Shown in pieces: positions 22,721 through 34,385 of a DNA stretch of 64,000 nt (position 1 is its first letter; every line of letters starts with the position of its first letter). A program made the position numbers and the translations under genes. The DNA is from Alopecurus myosuroides (Eukaryota > Streptophyta > Magnoliopsida > Poales > Poaceae). Location: NCBI GenBank assembly GCA_028641055.1, contig CM054062.1, positions 140,720,682 through 140,784,681 on the forward strand, in the 5' to 3' direction. Below the pieces are notes generated by a model. It was given only the letters and a program-made list of their open reading frames with translations. It had not been told where the DNA came from and did not search any database.

Positions 22721-25700
22721 TTTCTCCGCCAACCCGGAGCCAATGATGGCTACGCGGTCGGGGAACTCGGGGTCGACCTGGACCTTCTTGGTCTCCTGAG
22801 ATGCCTGGAATGCGGTCCCGTGCTGGGTACTCGGCACGCCTTGCGCGCCAGCTTGCGCGGATTGCGCCATGGCCACCACCTCATACATCTTCTTCTTCTC
22901 GGCAGCAATCACCATCGACTCCGCCAACTGGGAACCAGCAGAGGCACACTCCATGGACTTCTTGTAATCACCAGAGATAGTAATTATGCCATTGGGACCA
23001 GGGATCTTCATCTTCAGATATGCAACATGGGTAGAGGCCATGAACTTGCTCAGAGCAGGCCTGCCGAGTAGAGCATGGTAAGGACTCTGATGATCAACCA
23101 CCTCGAACTGCAGGCGCTCTGTGCGGCAGTTATCCCTGGTGCCGAATAGCACATCGATCCACACTCGGCCAATCGGGTTGCACGAGATCCCGGGCACAAT
23201 ACCATGGAAGGTGGTCTTGCTGGGCAGCATCATGTTCTCAGCCAGGCCAAGCTTCTCGAGCGTGTCTTTGTACACGATGTTGATGCTGCTGCCGTTGTCG
23301 ATTAGCACCTTGCTGAACCTCACATTCTTCTCGGGACCCAGGAAGGTAGGATCCAGCACCAAGGCATAGCTACCCGGATTGGGCATCACCTTGGGATGAT
23401 CTACTCGGGACCACCTGATCTCCTGGTCACACCAATACGTGTAGTGAGGGACAGCAGGAATCACTGCATTGACCTCCATGGCCCGCCTGTGCTGTGATTG
23501 CTTGTCGACTGGCTCAGAAGTGAAGATCATGTAGCTCTCGTGGTGCTCTTGGTACTGGTTGGAGCCTCCGCCCCCATTGTTGCCATTGTTGTTGTTGCCC
23601 TGGTAGTTGTTGTTGCCTCTGTTGTTGTTGCGGTTGTAGTAGTTGTTGTTGTTGCGGTAGCTCTCGTTGTTGAAGTTACGGTTGGCTCCTAAAGCCACTT
23701 GGTTCACATTCTCTCTTCTCGGGTACACTGGCGGCCGAGCTGCGGGTGCGCGAGTAGGCTGCACATTGGTGTTGGCCGCTGGCAGAGGAGGAGGAGGAGG
23801 CAAGCCATCACTCTTGATCACATCCCACCACTCGCACTGCCGAGTAGTGTGGTTAGCAGGCCTCGAGGGGTGGTGAGTGTGAAAACTGCATGAGCCATCC
23901 TTCATGTCATCAAAGACAAACTTCTTCGGCTGCTCGGAGTTTCCGCTACCCGACTGAGAAGCGCGAAACGGCTTCTTGTTGCCTTGGCCCTGGTTCTGGT
24001 TCTGCCCGTAGGCTCCAGCAGGTTTCTGCCTTTGGTTGCCACCAGCTCCAACAGTCACTGCATTCACCTCCTCAGGATCATACCGAGTATCTATTCGGCG
24101 CTTGTTGCGGAACTCGTTGCGCTTGCTGTTGCTGAAGTTTCTTCTCGGCTCAGAGGAGTCCATCAGGGGCTGAGTAGGATCACCGAGTGCGTACTGATCC
24201 GCAATCTTGATGGTCTCCGCCAGAGTGTTCGGCATCTCCCTCTGCAATCTCTGCCACAACATGCTGCCATGCATGCATCCCTGCGCAAACCAAGTGATGG
24301 CCTGGGCTTCATTCACACCCTCACAAGTGTTCCTCAATGTACTCCACCGAGTAAGATACTCGCGGTCTGTCTCGTCTTCTCGCTGCCTGCAAGCGGATAG
24401 CTGCTGTGGCCTATTCGGCCTCTTGTATGTGCTCGTGAAGTTGCTGATGAAGGCATCCGAGAAGTCCAGCCAGCAATTGATGCTGTTCTTGGGCAAGTTG
24501 TTGAGCCAAGTACGAGCTGGACCCTCTAGCATCTGTGGAACATAGCGCACCGCCCATCTTCTGTTGCCGTTCGCGAAATGGACCGCGGTGACATAGTCAT
24601 TGAGCCAATCTTCCGGCTTGGTGCTGCCATTGTAGCTCTTGGTGCCCCTTGCGAGCTGGAAGTTCTTCACGGATGGCTCGTTCATGATGCGCGGGCCAAA
24701 GCACTCGGGGCCTGGAGGACCCGTGTTCTCCAGCCGCGCCGACAAGCTGATCCGGTCCAACTGATGCCTCGCATCTCCAGGCGCCAGCATGCGCTCGCCA
24801 ACACGATCATGGACATCATAGCCAGCCATCTCCATGGCCGAGTAGCCGTCATCATATCTGTCCACCTGCACAGCTGCAGGCTGCTCCACCGGGTTGGCGA
24901 CTAGCGCCACTGCTCGCGGCTGCTGCCTCTGCCGAGTAGGCTGAGCAGCGGGTTGCCGAGAAGGACCTGGACGCGCTTCATCTCGGGCCTGGCTTTGAGC
25001 TTGATGGGCTTGAGAGCCTGCTCTTGCAGCGTTGTGTTCCTGCCCGGGCTGCTGCGGCACAGCAAGCTGTCTCGCGGCAGCAGCCGGGTCATACACCTGC
25101 ATCTGCCTATCTCTGGCCGAACGCCCGCTGCGGCTCTTCTCGCGGCTGGGATGCGGAGACGAGGCCTGATCGTTAGATCTAGCCGCGTGCGAGTGCACCA
25201 CCTGCGAAGCTCCAGCGCCCGGGTTGGCCTTCCGGAACTCCTCATTCTGCCTAGCAGCCTCCAACACCAACTCGTTGAGCCTTTCCTGCTTCCTAACGCG
25301 CGCATCGCCGTCTAGGCGAGGCAACTCGGCAGCTACAGCCTCTGCAGCTCTAAGTGTCTTGGCGGGTGTGCTATATCTGGGCCGGGTGGAAGTGTTTGCG
25401 GTGGCGGACTGAACAGGAACCTCTACAACTGTCACCATCTCGGCACCAAGGTTGCGCCGAGTGGCGCCTACTCTGCTAGCTCTCCTAGCGACTGGCGTGA
25501 AGCCGTGAGCCTTGCTGTACTCGAGCTGATCTAGGCTCAACTCCAACCTCACCTTATCCAACTCCGCCTGCTCGGCAAGCAGCTCCAGGCGCTGCCGCTC
25601 GAGATGCTCCCTCATGGCTAGAAGCTCGATGTCGGTGGGAGTCGGCATGCCAGGTCGCGCAGCCGACGCGGGAATGGTCGTAGTAGTGGAAGGCGGCAAG

Positions 25701-26170
25701 TTGCACTCCTTCTCGTAGGGCCGGTGAGTCCTGCCACCAGTGCTCGGTGCAGCAAGATCCTCGACGACGGCCGCGGCGCCAGTAGCGGCCGCGCCAGCGT
25801 TTGTCGCCAAGCCAGTCACCATCACCTCAGCGCGGTCCGCAGAACGGCGCGCAGGCCTTCCGCGAGCAGCGATCACCGCGGGAGGATCCTCCGCGTCGTG
25901 CACCAGCTCGGTGTACGCGCGGTTGACGATGGTGGCGACGTAGACGAGGTGAGAGCCGAAGGAGATCACCGAGCCGCCCTCCGGCATGGCCCTGCCGCCG
26001 AAATCGCCGGCGTTGTCGGTGACGAAGTCGAAGGAGCCGAATCTGTGGACAAGACCACAGACCACGCGCTCCACCGAAGAAGATCCCGTCCGAACAGAAA
26101 CTCCAACCAGCGCCGCTGGTTGCCCCACGGTGGGCGCCAACTGTCGTGGAGGTATCACGGCAGATGCCAT
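22718..26170 (-). CDS. gag: Gypsy-1 gag-protease
   Basis: The first in-frame ATG is at 26170, inside the 5' LTR, and the frame reads through the LTR end and primer site (residues RQLAPTVG). About 1150 aa. Residues 1-480 are low-complexity and proline/alanine/arginine-rich. A Retrotrans_gag domain follows (SYNGSTKPEDWLNDY...WLDFSDAFISNF...YKRPNRPQQL). Next comes an asparagine/glutamine-rich stretch with a poly-asparagine region (23560-23690), then a retropepsin-like segment with the catalytic motif LIDNGSSINIVY and later LLGRPALSKFMA. It ends at a UAG (22720-22718) in the context AAA-UAG-GAA, identical to Gypsy-2. The frame itself is unbroken. Confidence 0.88.
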   Translation of the reverse strand: MASAVIPPRQLAPTVGQPAALVGVSVRTGSSSVERVVCGLVHRFGSFDFVTDNAGDFGGRAMPEGGSVISFGSHLVYVATIVNRAYTELVHDAEDPPAVIAARGRPARRSADRAEVMVTGLATNAGAAATGAAAVVEDLAAPSTGGRTHRPYEKECNLPPSTTTTIPASAARPGMPTPTDIELLAMREHLERQRLELLAEQAELDKVRLELSLDQLEYSKAHGFTPVARRASRVGATRRNLGAEMVTVVEVPVQSATANTSTRPRYSTPAKTLRAAEAVAAELPRLDGDARVRKQERLNELVLEAARQNEEFRKANPGAGASQVVHSHAARSNDQASSPHPSREKSRSGRSARDRQMQVYDPAAAARQLAVPQQPGQEHNAARAGSQAHQAQSQARDEARPGPSRQPAAQPTRQRQQPRAVALVANPVEQPAAVQVDRYDDGYSAMEMAGYDVHDRVGERMLAPGDARHQLDRISLSARLENTGPPGPECFGPRIMNEPSVKNFQLARGTKSYNGSTKPEDWLNDYVTAVHFANGNRRWAVRYVPQMLEGPARTWLNNLPKNSINCWLDFSDAFISNFTSTYKRPNRPQQLSACRQREDETDREYLTRWSTLRNTCEGVNEAQAITWFAQGCMHGSMLWQRLQREMPNTLAETIKIADQYALGDPTQPLMDSSEPRRNFSNSKRNEFRNKRRIDTRYDPEEVNAVTVGAGGNQRQKPAGAYGQNQNQGQGNKKPFRASQSGSGNSEQPKKFVFDDMKDGSCSFHTHHPSRPANHTTRQCEWWDVIKSDGLPPPPPLPAANTNVQPTRAPAARPPVYPRRENVNQVALGANRNFNNESYRNNNNYYNRNNNRGNNNYQGNNNNGNNGGGGSNQYQEHHESYMIFTSEPVDKQSQHRRAMEVNAVIPAVPHYTYWCDQEIRWSRVDHPKVMPNPGSYALVLDPTFLGPEKNVRFSKVLIDNGSSINIVYKDTLEKLGLAENMMLPSKTTFHGIVPGISCNPIGRVWIDVLFGTRDNCRTERLQFEVVDHQSPYHALLGRPALSKFMASTHVAYLKMKIPGPNGIITISGDYKKSMECASAGSQLAESMVIAAEKKKMYEVVAMAQSAQAGAQGVPSTQHGTAFQASQETKKVQVDPEFPDRVAIIGSGLAEK
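26122..26139 (-). promoter_or_regulatory. Gypsy-1 primer-binding site
   Basis: The minus strand reads TGGCGCCCACCGTGGGGC, two bases after the CA end of the LTR. It starts with a tRNA 3'-end type TGGCGCC and is also coding for Gag. Confidence 0.85.
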
Positions 26171-27027
26171 GGGATGGCTAAAGATGTGGGGACGAAGGAC
26201 GCTGGAGGTGCTCGGGGAGGGATCACGCGACGAGTAGCCGCGTGAGGTACGATGTAAACACTGCAAACAACACAATCTACCCAGGTTCCGGGCCCTCGTG
26301 AGGAGGTAAAACCCCTACTCCTGCCTTTCTCTATGTATTCTGGTGTCTCACCGAGTAGCCACAGTATAATGTTCTTGCTACCGAGTAGCCGCTCTCCTCT
26401 CTACGTGATGAACTAGGTCAAGAATTAGGTCACGAAGTGTTCTAGCATGCGATCCCTTGTGCGATTCCTCACGCAGGAGGCGGCGGGGCACCTTATATAC
26501 CCGGTGCCCAGCCGGATACGTCCAAACATGGACAAGTGTCGACATAGTGTGCACATCGTCCTTCTTCCGGGTTCCCGCTGACAGCTTTGGTTCCTAATCT
26601 TGGCTGTATCCGGAAAGTCGTTGGGCAAAACAAGGGGACAGACTGGTATCACTGTGCCAAACACAGAGTAGGGCCCCCTTATCCTGCGACGGCCTGCTTC
26701 CATGTTGTCACTGTCAGGCAGGCCGGTCCCAGATGAACAGTTGTTCGAATACTGCCAAGTACGGACCCAGGATACGCGGGATCCTGTGTCAGAACGGCTC
26801 CTTTGACTTTCTGGCCCGAGTAGGTTCCCGCCAATTTTACTCGGGCCAACTCTTCTACTCGAATGGACAGAACTTGATTGATATCTCCTTCCGGTCATCT
26901 TGAGGTGAGACCGAGTAGCAGTCGACCGGGTAGCAAGTACCGGGTAGGCGGCTACTCGACCAAACCTCTCTTCTGATAGTTGCTTTTACCACTTATCTTT
27001 ACCCTACTCGGGGGTAACCCCCCGACA
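26142..27027 (-). repeat. Gypsy-1 5' LTR (complete, 886 bp)
   Basis: Begins TGTCG and ends CGACA in the plus-strand reading. A minus-strand TATA box (TATATAAG) is at 26493-26500. The Gag initiation codon at 26170 lies within the R-U5 portion. Confidence 0.93.
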
Positions 27028-27064
27028 CCGGCCTTTCATCTCATCGTTGATGTAGGCCTAACGG
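27028..27064. other. flank between Gypsy-1 and the inverted-repeat arm
   Basis: Unassigned. The first five bases (CCGGC) would be one copy of the Gypsy-1 target-site duplication, but its partner is outside the window. Confidence 0.4.
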
Positions 27065-27577
27065 AATTTTCTCTATTCCCTTTCTTGCGCGCGAACGTTA
27101 CAGTTTTGCCAAAAAAAAAAAGTATTATACTTTCGTGCAGAAAATAATACTGTACAAATATACGCTACAAAAATATTTTATTTCTGAAAAATCATATTAT
27201 GTTTTGTCTAAACCAGCTAAGTGCTCTCCCGTTCCTTTTAATTTTTTCGGATTAAGAAATAATTATCGGGTGAGTCTATGTTGCGCGCACGATCCGAAGG
27301 TTCTGCTCATTGGTTTCCGACAGGTTTCGCTTGTCGAAAAAATATACGGGTTGTTGGCGTGCCTGCTATTCCCTTTTTCGACAGTCGTCTTCATGTGGGC
27401 GCGTTTTAAGAAACGGTCCGTTTTATCTTTTTTACTTGCATAAAAATAACCCGCCGGTAAAAAATTAATTATCTTTTCGGGCTAGTGATATTTGAGGGTA
27501 AAAGATAATCGGGGGGGGGGGGGGGGAGATGGAAAAAATTCTACTTCCAACTAGAACAAAAATAAAAAAATTACCAG
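27065..27577 (+). repeat. left outer inverted-repeat arm
   Basis: Imperfect reverse-complement match to about 38120-38560. A poly-G run at about 27510-27526 interrupts the arm. Confidence 0.7.
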
Positions 27578-27580
27578 TTA

Positions 27581-29469
27581 TGACATCTCCAGTCGTTGTG
27601 CCCCCGAGGGCCCAAAACGCCGCCGTTTGTTTGGCGCTAATCTAGAACCGGGGGGGGGGGGGGGGCAGGGTTCCCAGTCGACCCCCAGCCCAACAATCGG
27701 CCCAAAATAAATCGAGGAATGAAATTCGACGCACTTTATTGATTCGATGCAAATTTCATACAATTCCACTGAAATTTAAACTAAAAAAACAGTAAATTTA
27801 AACTAAAACTACGCTACTGCAGCCATAGGCGCGCCGCGATCGCCTGGCTGTAGTCGACGTCGTCGCCGTCGCCGTCGTCGTCCGAATCTCCGCCGTCCCG
27901 CCTGTTGGTTCCTTCACCGGGAGCGCGGCAATGCGGGTTGCTCGGCCTCGCGCCGGAGTCGCCCCACCTGCTCACCGCAAGGGCTCGCTGTAGCTCGACT
28001 TCTTCGTCGCTGTCGGGGTCGAGCACGACGTAGGGGATCTCCCTCGTCTGCGACGGGAGAGGAATGCGGCGGCGGGCCGCATTGGCGGCAGCCTCCTGCT
28101 CGCGCCGCGCCTTGCGCTCCTCGGCCTCGGCGAGGAGGCGGCGTTGGAGCTCCAGCTCCTCTGCGGTGTTGTCACGCAGGCTCCAGTCGTCGGCAACTGG
28201 CTGGAGCGTGTTGCGCGACAACTCCTCGGCGGCCCTCAAATCCGTCCACTCCTCGTCCTCGTCCACCTCCGTCTTTAGGCGGACGATGCGCTCGAACTCG
28301 GCGTCCTGCCGCTGGCGCGGCTCGCCGATGCGCAGGGCGCCGCCGATGCGCATGGGGACATGAGCGCCGGAGTTCAGAAGGGGAGGGGTGAGAGAGAGAT
28401 TGGGCGCCGGAGGAGGACGAGGTAGCCGACGACGAGCCGCCGCCCATCCGCCGCGGTTCCCACGAGGGGTGCGGGCGGGGCGGCATCTGCAGCCGGGACA
28501 CGTTGCCGGCGTCGATGTAGTCCAGCACCCACTCGAGGGTGCGGTGCTGGCCTCCCCACCAACGCTTGCGCCCCAAGCCATGGGCGTGGCCCTCGACAGG
28601 GCCGTTGTTTCCCTCGGCGGCGAGGTCCGCGTCGTGGCGGCGCTGGAGCTCCTGTCACCAGAAGGGGTCATGGACGTGCGACCTCCAGTGGAGCCGCGCG
28701 GCCTCGTCCGCCGGCAGGCTTTGGCGGACCTCCGCGATGGCCTGTCGGAACTCGGCGTCCGTGGAAGGCATCGGGGGCACGGGAACTCCGCCGACGCTGA
28801 GGTGCCAGCGAGGCTGCCCTCCGGCGGAGCTCGGGAGGCGCATGTCGGACGGGCACGGATAGCCCGCCCGGTACAGCGCCCAAGCTTCGTTCCAGCGAAG
28901 GTGGCGTCGGCGTCAGCCGTTGGCGGCGGCGGCATCGTCGTAGTTGGCCATCTACTGCGACTGGAGAGAGCACGGGGAGAGAGGAGAGCGCCGAGGGAGG
29001 AAGGACGGGGGAGCAGCGAGGTGGAAGAATGGGGAGGGCGGCGAGCGGCGGGGTTTTTTTGTAGCCTAACGGGCATTTACTGCGCCGCGTGCCCTCGCTG
29101 CCGCTCGCCACGCCATTACTCCGACAGCCTTTGAACGGGCGCATGCACTGCGCCGCCGCCACGCCATAAACGCCGGAAGCCTTTGACCGACGCGGGAGCC
29201 GAGAAGATGATCACGGGGGTTTCTGTTCCCGCGTTTTTTCGACGCGTCACTGACAGAGCTGGCCCGCGTGGGCTGCACCGCAGTTTCACCCCCCTCCCAA
29301 GCCGAACCCAGCGGGGTGGGTTTCGCCTGGGTGCCGCGGCGCGAATTAGCGCCGTTTCGGCGCTATTTGGGCTTCTGGGGGGCCGACTGGTGCAAAAACA
29401 GCGCTATTCGCCGCTAAAAAGGCCGCCTTGGGAGGCTCGGGGGGGGGGGGGGGGCGACTGGAGATGCCC
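27581..29469. mobile_element. Harbinger-like (PIF-type) element inserted in the left arm
   Basis: Terminal inverted repeats: left TGACATCTCCAGTCG (27581-27595); right, reverse-complemented, GGGCATCTCCAGTCG (29469-29455), 13 of 15 matching. The 3-bp duplication TTA at 27578-27580 and 29470-29472 is the PIF/Harbinger preference. Joining the flanks restores the sequence expected from the right arm, which supports the insertion. The element is GC-rich and has long poly-G runs near both ends (27651-27666, 29439-29453). No DDE transposase is seen, so it is probably non-autonomous. Confidence 0.72.
27814..29076 (-). pseudogene. degenerate grass hypothetical protein inside the Harbinger-like element
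   Basis: The longest minus-strand frame (420 codons) is only partly authentic. The C-terminal part (about 28370-27814) is convincing: a charged coiled coil (ELQRRLLAEAEERKARREQ), an acidic VVLDPDSDEE segment, and a terminal G/D-rich DSDDDGDGDDVDY stretch. The matching N-terminal pieces lie in other frames: an ATG with MANYDD near 28951, MRLPSSAGGQPRWHLSVGGV at 28843-28787 and RKRWWGGQHRTLEWVLDYID around 28570-28510. This arrangement resembles a very abundant cereal hypothetical protein family (from general knowledge). Several frameshifts therefore make it a pseudogene, and no function is known. Confidence 0.55.
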
Positions 29470-29503
29470 TTACATAAACATGGAAACTACTAGACATGAC
29501 CCC

Positions 29504-31401
29504 TTTACATTTTCAACTATTTCTCGCCGGTTTGTAATTTTTCATCCATCACACCTTGGTAACATTTCTTAAGAAAAAAAATAGGCTTCTAATAGTTTGA
29601 TAATTTCCATTCAGCAGCCTTGGTAACATTATTAGGGAGAAAAAACATATAGGTTTTTAAAAAAGGTGGGTAATTTCCATTTATCGCACTTGATAACATT
29701 CTTGGGAAAACTATATATAGGATTCTAAAAATAGGTTGGTAATTTCCATTCATCACCCTTGATAAGATTTTAGGGAGAAAGTATAGATATAATTTATTGG
29801 TCGTCCTTGATAACATTCTTGTGAATAAAATATATATAGGTTTCTAAAAAGGAGGGTAATTTCCCCTCATCGCCCTTGATAACTTTCTTGGGAAATAAAA
29901 ATATATATTGGTTATTAAAAGGTTGGTAGTTGCCATTCATCTCCCTTGATAACATTCTTGGGAAAATTATATATAGGTTTTCAAAGGGTTGGTAATTTCC
30001 ATTCATCGCCCTTGATAACATTCTTGAGAAATTATATATAGGTTTTTAAAGGGTTGGTAATTTTAATTCATCACCCTTGATAACATTCTTGGGAATAGAC
30101 TATACATTGGTTTCTAAAAAAAAGGTTGGTAATTTCCATTCATTGCCCTTCATAACTTTGTTTGGAAATAAAAATATATATTGGTTCTTAAAATTTGGTA
30201 ATTTCCATTCATCTCCATTGATAACATTCTTGGGGGAGTTATAAAAATATGTTTTCAAAGGGTTGGTAGTTTCCACTCATCTCCCTTGATTACTTTGTTT
30301 GGAAAGAGATATATATAGATTTTTAAAGGGTTGGTAATTTCCATTCATCTCCGTTGATAACATTCTTGGGAAATTATATATAGGTTTTTAAAGGGTTGGT
30401 AATTTTCATTCATCACCCTTGATAAAATTCTTGGGAATAGTCTATACATTGGTTTACATTTTCAACTATTTCTCGCCGGTTTGTAATTTTTCATCCATCA
30501 CACCTTGGTAACATTTCTTAAGAAAAAAAATAGGCTTCTAATAGTTTGATAATTTCCATTCAGCAGCCTTGGTAACATTATTAGGGAGAAAAAACATATA
30601 GGTTTTTAAAAAAGGTGGGTAATTTCCATTTATCGCACTTGATAACATTCTTGGGAAAACTATATATAGGATTCTAAAAATAGGTTGGTAATTTCCATTC
30701 ATCACCCTTGATAAGATTTTAGGGAGAAAGTATAGATATAATTTATTGGTCGTCCTTGATAACATTCTTGTGAATAAAATATATATAGGTTTCTAAAAAG
30801 GAGGGTAATTTCCCCTCATCGCCCTTGATAACTTTCTTGGGAAATAAAAATATATATTGGTTATTAAAAGGTTGGTAGTTGCCATTCATCTCCCTTGATA
30901 ACATTCTTGGGAAAATTATATATAGGTTTTCAAAGGGTTGGTAATTTCCATTCATCGCCCTTGATAACATTCTTGAGAAATTATATATAGGTTTTTAAAG
31001 GGTTGGTAATTTTAATTCATCACCCTTGATAACATTCTTGGGAATAGACTATACATTGGTTTCTAAAAAAAAGGTTGGTAATTTCCATTCATTGCCCTTC
31101 ATAACTTTGTTTGGAAATAAAAATATATATTGGTTCTTAAAATTTGGTAATTTCCATTCATCTCCATTGATAACATTCTTGGGGGAGTTATAAAAATATG
31201 TTTTCAAAGGGTTGGTAGTTTCCACTCATCTCCCTTGATTACTTTGTTTGGAAAGAGATATATATAGATTTTTAAAGGGTTGGTAATTTCCATTCATCTC
31301 CGTTGATAACATTCTTGGGAAATTATATATAGGTTTTTAAAGGGTTGGTAATTTTCATTCATCACCCTTGATAAAATTCTTGGGAATAGTCTATACATTG
31401 G
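29504..31401 (+). repeat. 949-bp tandem duplication within the array
   Basis: 29504-30452 is followed directly by a second copy at 30453-31401. The copies read as identical throughout, including all irregular spacer bases, indicating recent unequal exchange or a duplication in the assembly. Confidence 0.9.
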
Positions 31402-33810
31402 TTTCTAAAAAAAAGGTTGGTAATTTCCATTCATTGCCCTTTATAACTTTGTTTGGAAATAAAAATATATATTGGTTCTTAAAAGTTGGTAATTTCCATT
31501 CATCTCCATTGATAACATTCTTGGGGGAGTTATAAAAATATGTTTTCAAAGGGTTGGTAGTTTCCACTCATCTCCCTTGATTACTTTGTTTGGAAAGAGA
31601 TATATATAGATTTTTAAAGGGTTGGTAATTTCCATTCATCTCCGTTGATAACATTCTTGGGAAATTATATATATGTTTTTAAAGGGTTGGTAATTTTTAT
31701 TTATCACCCTTGATAACATTCTTGGGAATAAACTATACATAGGTTCCTAAAAAAAGGGTTGGTAATTTCCATTCATTGCCCTTGATAACTTTCTTTGGAT
31801 ATATTAATATATATTGGTTCTTAAAGGTTGGTAATTTCCATTCATCTCCATTGATAACATTCTAGGGAAAAATTATATATAAGTTTTTGAAGGGTTGGTA
31901 ATTTTCATTCGACACCCTTGATAACATTCTTGGGAATAGACTAAACATTGGTTTCTAAAAAAAAGGTTGGTAATTTGCATTCATGTCCCTTGATAACTTT
32001 CTTTGGAAATAAAAATTTATAATGGTTCTTAAAAAGATTGGTAGTTTCCATTCATCTCCCTTGATAACATTCTTGGGAAAATTATATATATGTTCTCAAA
32101 GGGTTGGTAATTTGCATTCATCGCCCTTGATAACATCCTTGGGAATAGAATATATACTGGTTTTTGAAAAATGTTGTTAATTTTAATTCATTGTCCCTTA
32201 TGAAATTCTTGGGAAATAAAAATATATAGTGGTTTCTAAATAAGGTTGGTAATTTCCATTATCTCCCTTGATAACATTCTTGGGGAAGTTATAAAATATG
32301 TTTTCAAAGGGTTGGTAGTTTCCATTCATCTCCCCTGATTACTTTGTTTGGAAAGAAAATATATATAGGTTTTCAAAGGGTTGGTAATTTCCATTCATCT
32401 CCCCTGATTACTTTGTTTGGAAATTATATATAGGTTTCCCCTAAATTTTCATTCACCACCCTTGATAACATTCTTGGGAATAGACTATACATTGGTTTCT
32501 AAAAAAAATGTTGGTAATTTCCATTCATCTCCCTTGATAATTTCTTTGGAAATAAAAATATATACTGGTTCTTAAAAGTTGGTAATTTCGATTCATCTCC
32601 ATTGATAACATTCTTGGGAAAAATTATATATACGTTTTTGAAGGGTTGGTAATTTTCATTCATCTCCCTTGAAAACATTCTTGGGAATAGACTATATACT
32701 GGTTTTTGAAAAAGGTTGTTAATTTTAATTCATTGTCCCTTATGAATTTCTTGGGAAAATAAAAATATATATTGCTTTCTAAAAAAGGTTGGTAATTTCC
32801 ATTCATCTCCATTGATAACATTCTTGGGGGAGTTATAAAAAATATGTTTTCAAAGGGTTGGTATTTTCCATTCATCTCCCTTGATTACTATGTTTGGAAA
32901 GAAATATATATAGGTTTTCAAAGGGTTGGTAATTTCCATTCATCTCCGTTGATAACATTCTTTGGAAATTATATATAGGTTTTTAAAAGGGTTGGTAATT
33001 TTCATTCACCACCCTTGATAACATTCTTGGGAATAGACTATATATTGGTTTTTGAAAAAGGTTGTTAATTTTAATTCATTGTCCCTTATGAATTTCTTGG
33101 GAAATAAAAATATATATTGGTTTCTAAAAAAGATTGGTAATTTCCATTCATCTCCATTGATAACATTCTTGGGGGAGTTATAAATATGTTTTCAAAGGGT
33201 TGGTAGTTTCCATTCATCTCCCTTGATTACTTTGTTTGAAAAGAAATATATATAGGTTTTCAAAGGGTTGGTAATTTCCATTCATCTCCGTTGATAACAT
33301 TGTTGGGAAATTATATATAGGTTTTTAAAAGGTTGGTAATTTTCATTCATCACCCTTGATAACATTTCTTGGGAATAGACTACACATTGCTTTCTAAAAA
33401 AAAGGTTGGTAATTTCCATTCATTGCCTTTGATAACTTTATTGGGAAATAAAAATATATATTGGTTCTTAAAAAGTTGGTAATTTCAATTCATCTCCGTT
33501 GATAACATTCTTGGGAAAATTATATATAAGTTTTCGAAGGGTTGGTAATTTCCATTCATCTCCGTTGATAACATTCTTAGTGTAACATTCTTGGGAATAT
33601 ACTATATATTAGTTTGTAAAAAAAGGTTGGTAATTCCCATTCATTGCCCCTGATAACTTTCTTTGGAAATAAAAATATAAATTGGTTCTTAAAAAGTTGG
33701 TAATTTCAATTCATCTACGTTGATAACATTCTTGTGAAAATTATATGTAGGTTTTTGAAGGGTTGGTAATTTACATTCATCTCCGTTCATAACATTTTTA
33801 TTAGATCTTT
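29510..33810 (+). repeat. AT-rich tandem array, left arm
   Basis: About 60 diverged units of roughly 65-75 bp, each built on GGTTGGTAATTTCCATTCAT, then CTCCCTTGATAACATTCTTGGG and an AT-rich TATATATAGG linker. Short open frames in it are repeat by-products and not genes. Confidence 0.93.
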
Positions 33811-34385
33811 GGTGTTGTTTTTATGTTGGTGGTTAAAAAATACAACACAGTTGCTGAAAATGAAAATTAAACCCATAACCCTTAATTAGCTCTCCATGGG
33901 ATTGCATATATGAGACCTACACGGGCCTAAAATGTCCTTGATTAGTATTTTTCTCTTTATCATGGAACAATGTTCATATGGTACTATGCTACTGTTGCTG
34001 TAGTCATGATTAATCAAGTGGTGTGCAAAGTCCTGGAGGAATAAAAGATCTTGTGAGCAGAGCACGCATGGCATGGAGTCGTCGCGCCGTCACGTCAGCC
34101 CCTAAAACCCTTCACCTGCCCCGAGCCCCCGGGCGGGTCTTCCAGCCGACAGTGGGACCAGGAGAATCCTTTGGACCCGCATGTCATAGTCGGCCGTCAC
34201 CCACCCAGAACGCTTTTTGGTGGTGGCCTTTCCCACGTGCCAACTACCATGACTGATCCTAGCCCACCCATTTACGCTGCTCGTACCGGTCCAATTGGGA
34301 CACATGTCGACAATTGCTCGGGGGGCGTACTACAGTCCTTCCTAAAAGGCAAGGGAACTTCAACTTTCCCTTTTTAGCAAACGAC
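33811..34385. other. unique spacer inside the inverted-repeat structure
   Basis: No supported gene. The second half (34080-34340) is GC-rich and could derive from host DNA; nothing recognisable was found. Confidence 0.4.

Larger units (their letters stand above)
1..27027 (-). mobile_element. Gypsy-1: Ty3/Gypsy (Tat-type) LTR retrotransposon, left end outside window
   Basis: Seen: a direct repeat (1-705 and 26323-27027) marks the LTRs. A TGGCGCC-type primer site lies beside the right LTR, and gag-protease, reverse transcriptase, RNase H and integrase follow in that order on the minus strand. The integrase C-terminus has no recognisable chromodomain, and an antisense gene lies between pol and the 3' LTR; both point to the Tat lineage rather than the chromoviruses. 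The element is interrupted by Copia-A (3199-15237). The two LTRs show about 7 substitutions over 705 aligned bases by eye (about 1%), so it is older than its nested insert. A frameshift between reverse transcriptase and RNase H makes it non-autonomous. The left target-site duplication is outside the window. Confidence 0.93.

Noticed and set aside
27135..27443. Small plus-strand protein near the left inverted-repeat arm
   Set aside because: It lies in the arm repeat; the matching right arm does not preserve the frame.
29589..33100. Repeated small proteins of about 75 aa in the AT-rich array
   Set aside because: They are by-products of the tandem unit, recur with the repeat period and have no start context or codon signature.
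29510..33810. CRISPR-like array
   Set aside because: The units are diverged tandem repeats of 65-75 bp without distinct unique spacers, in a plant transposon context.
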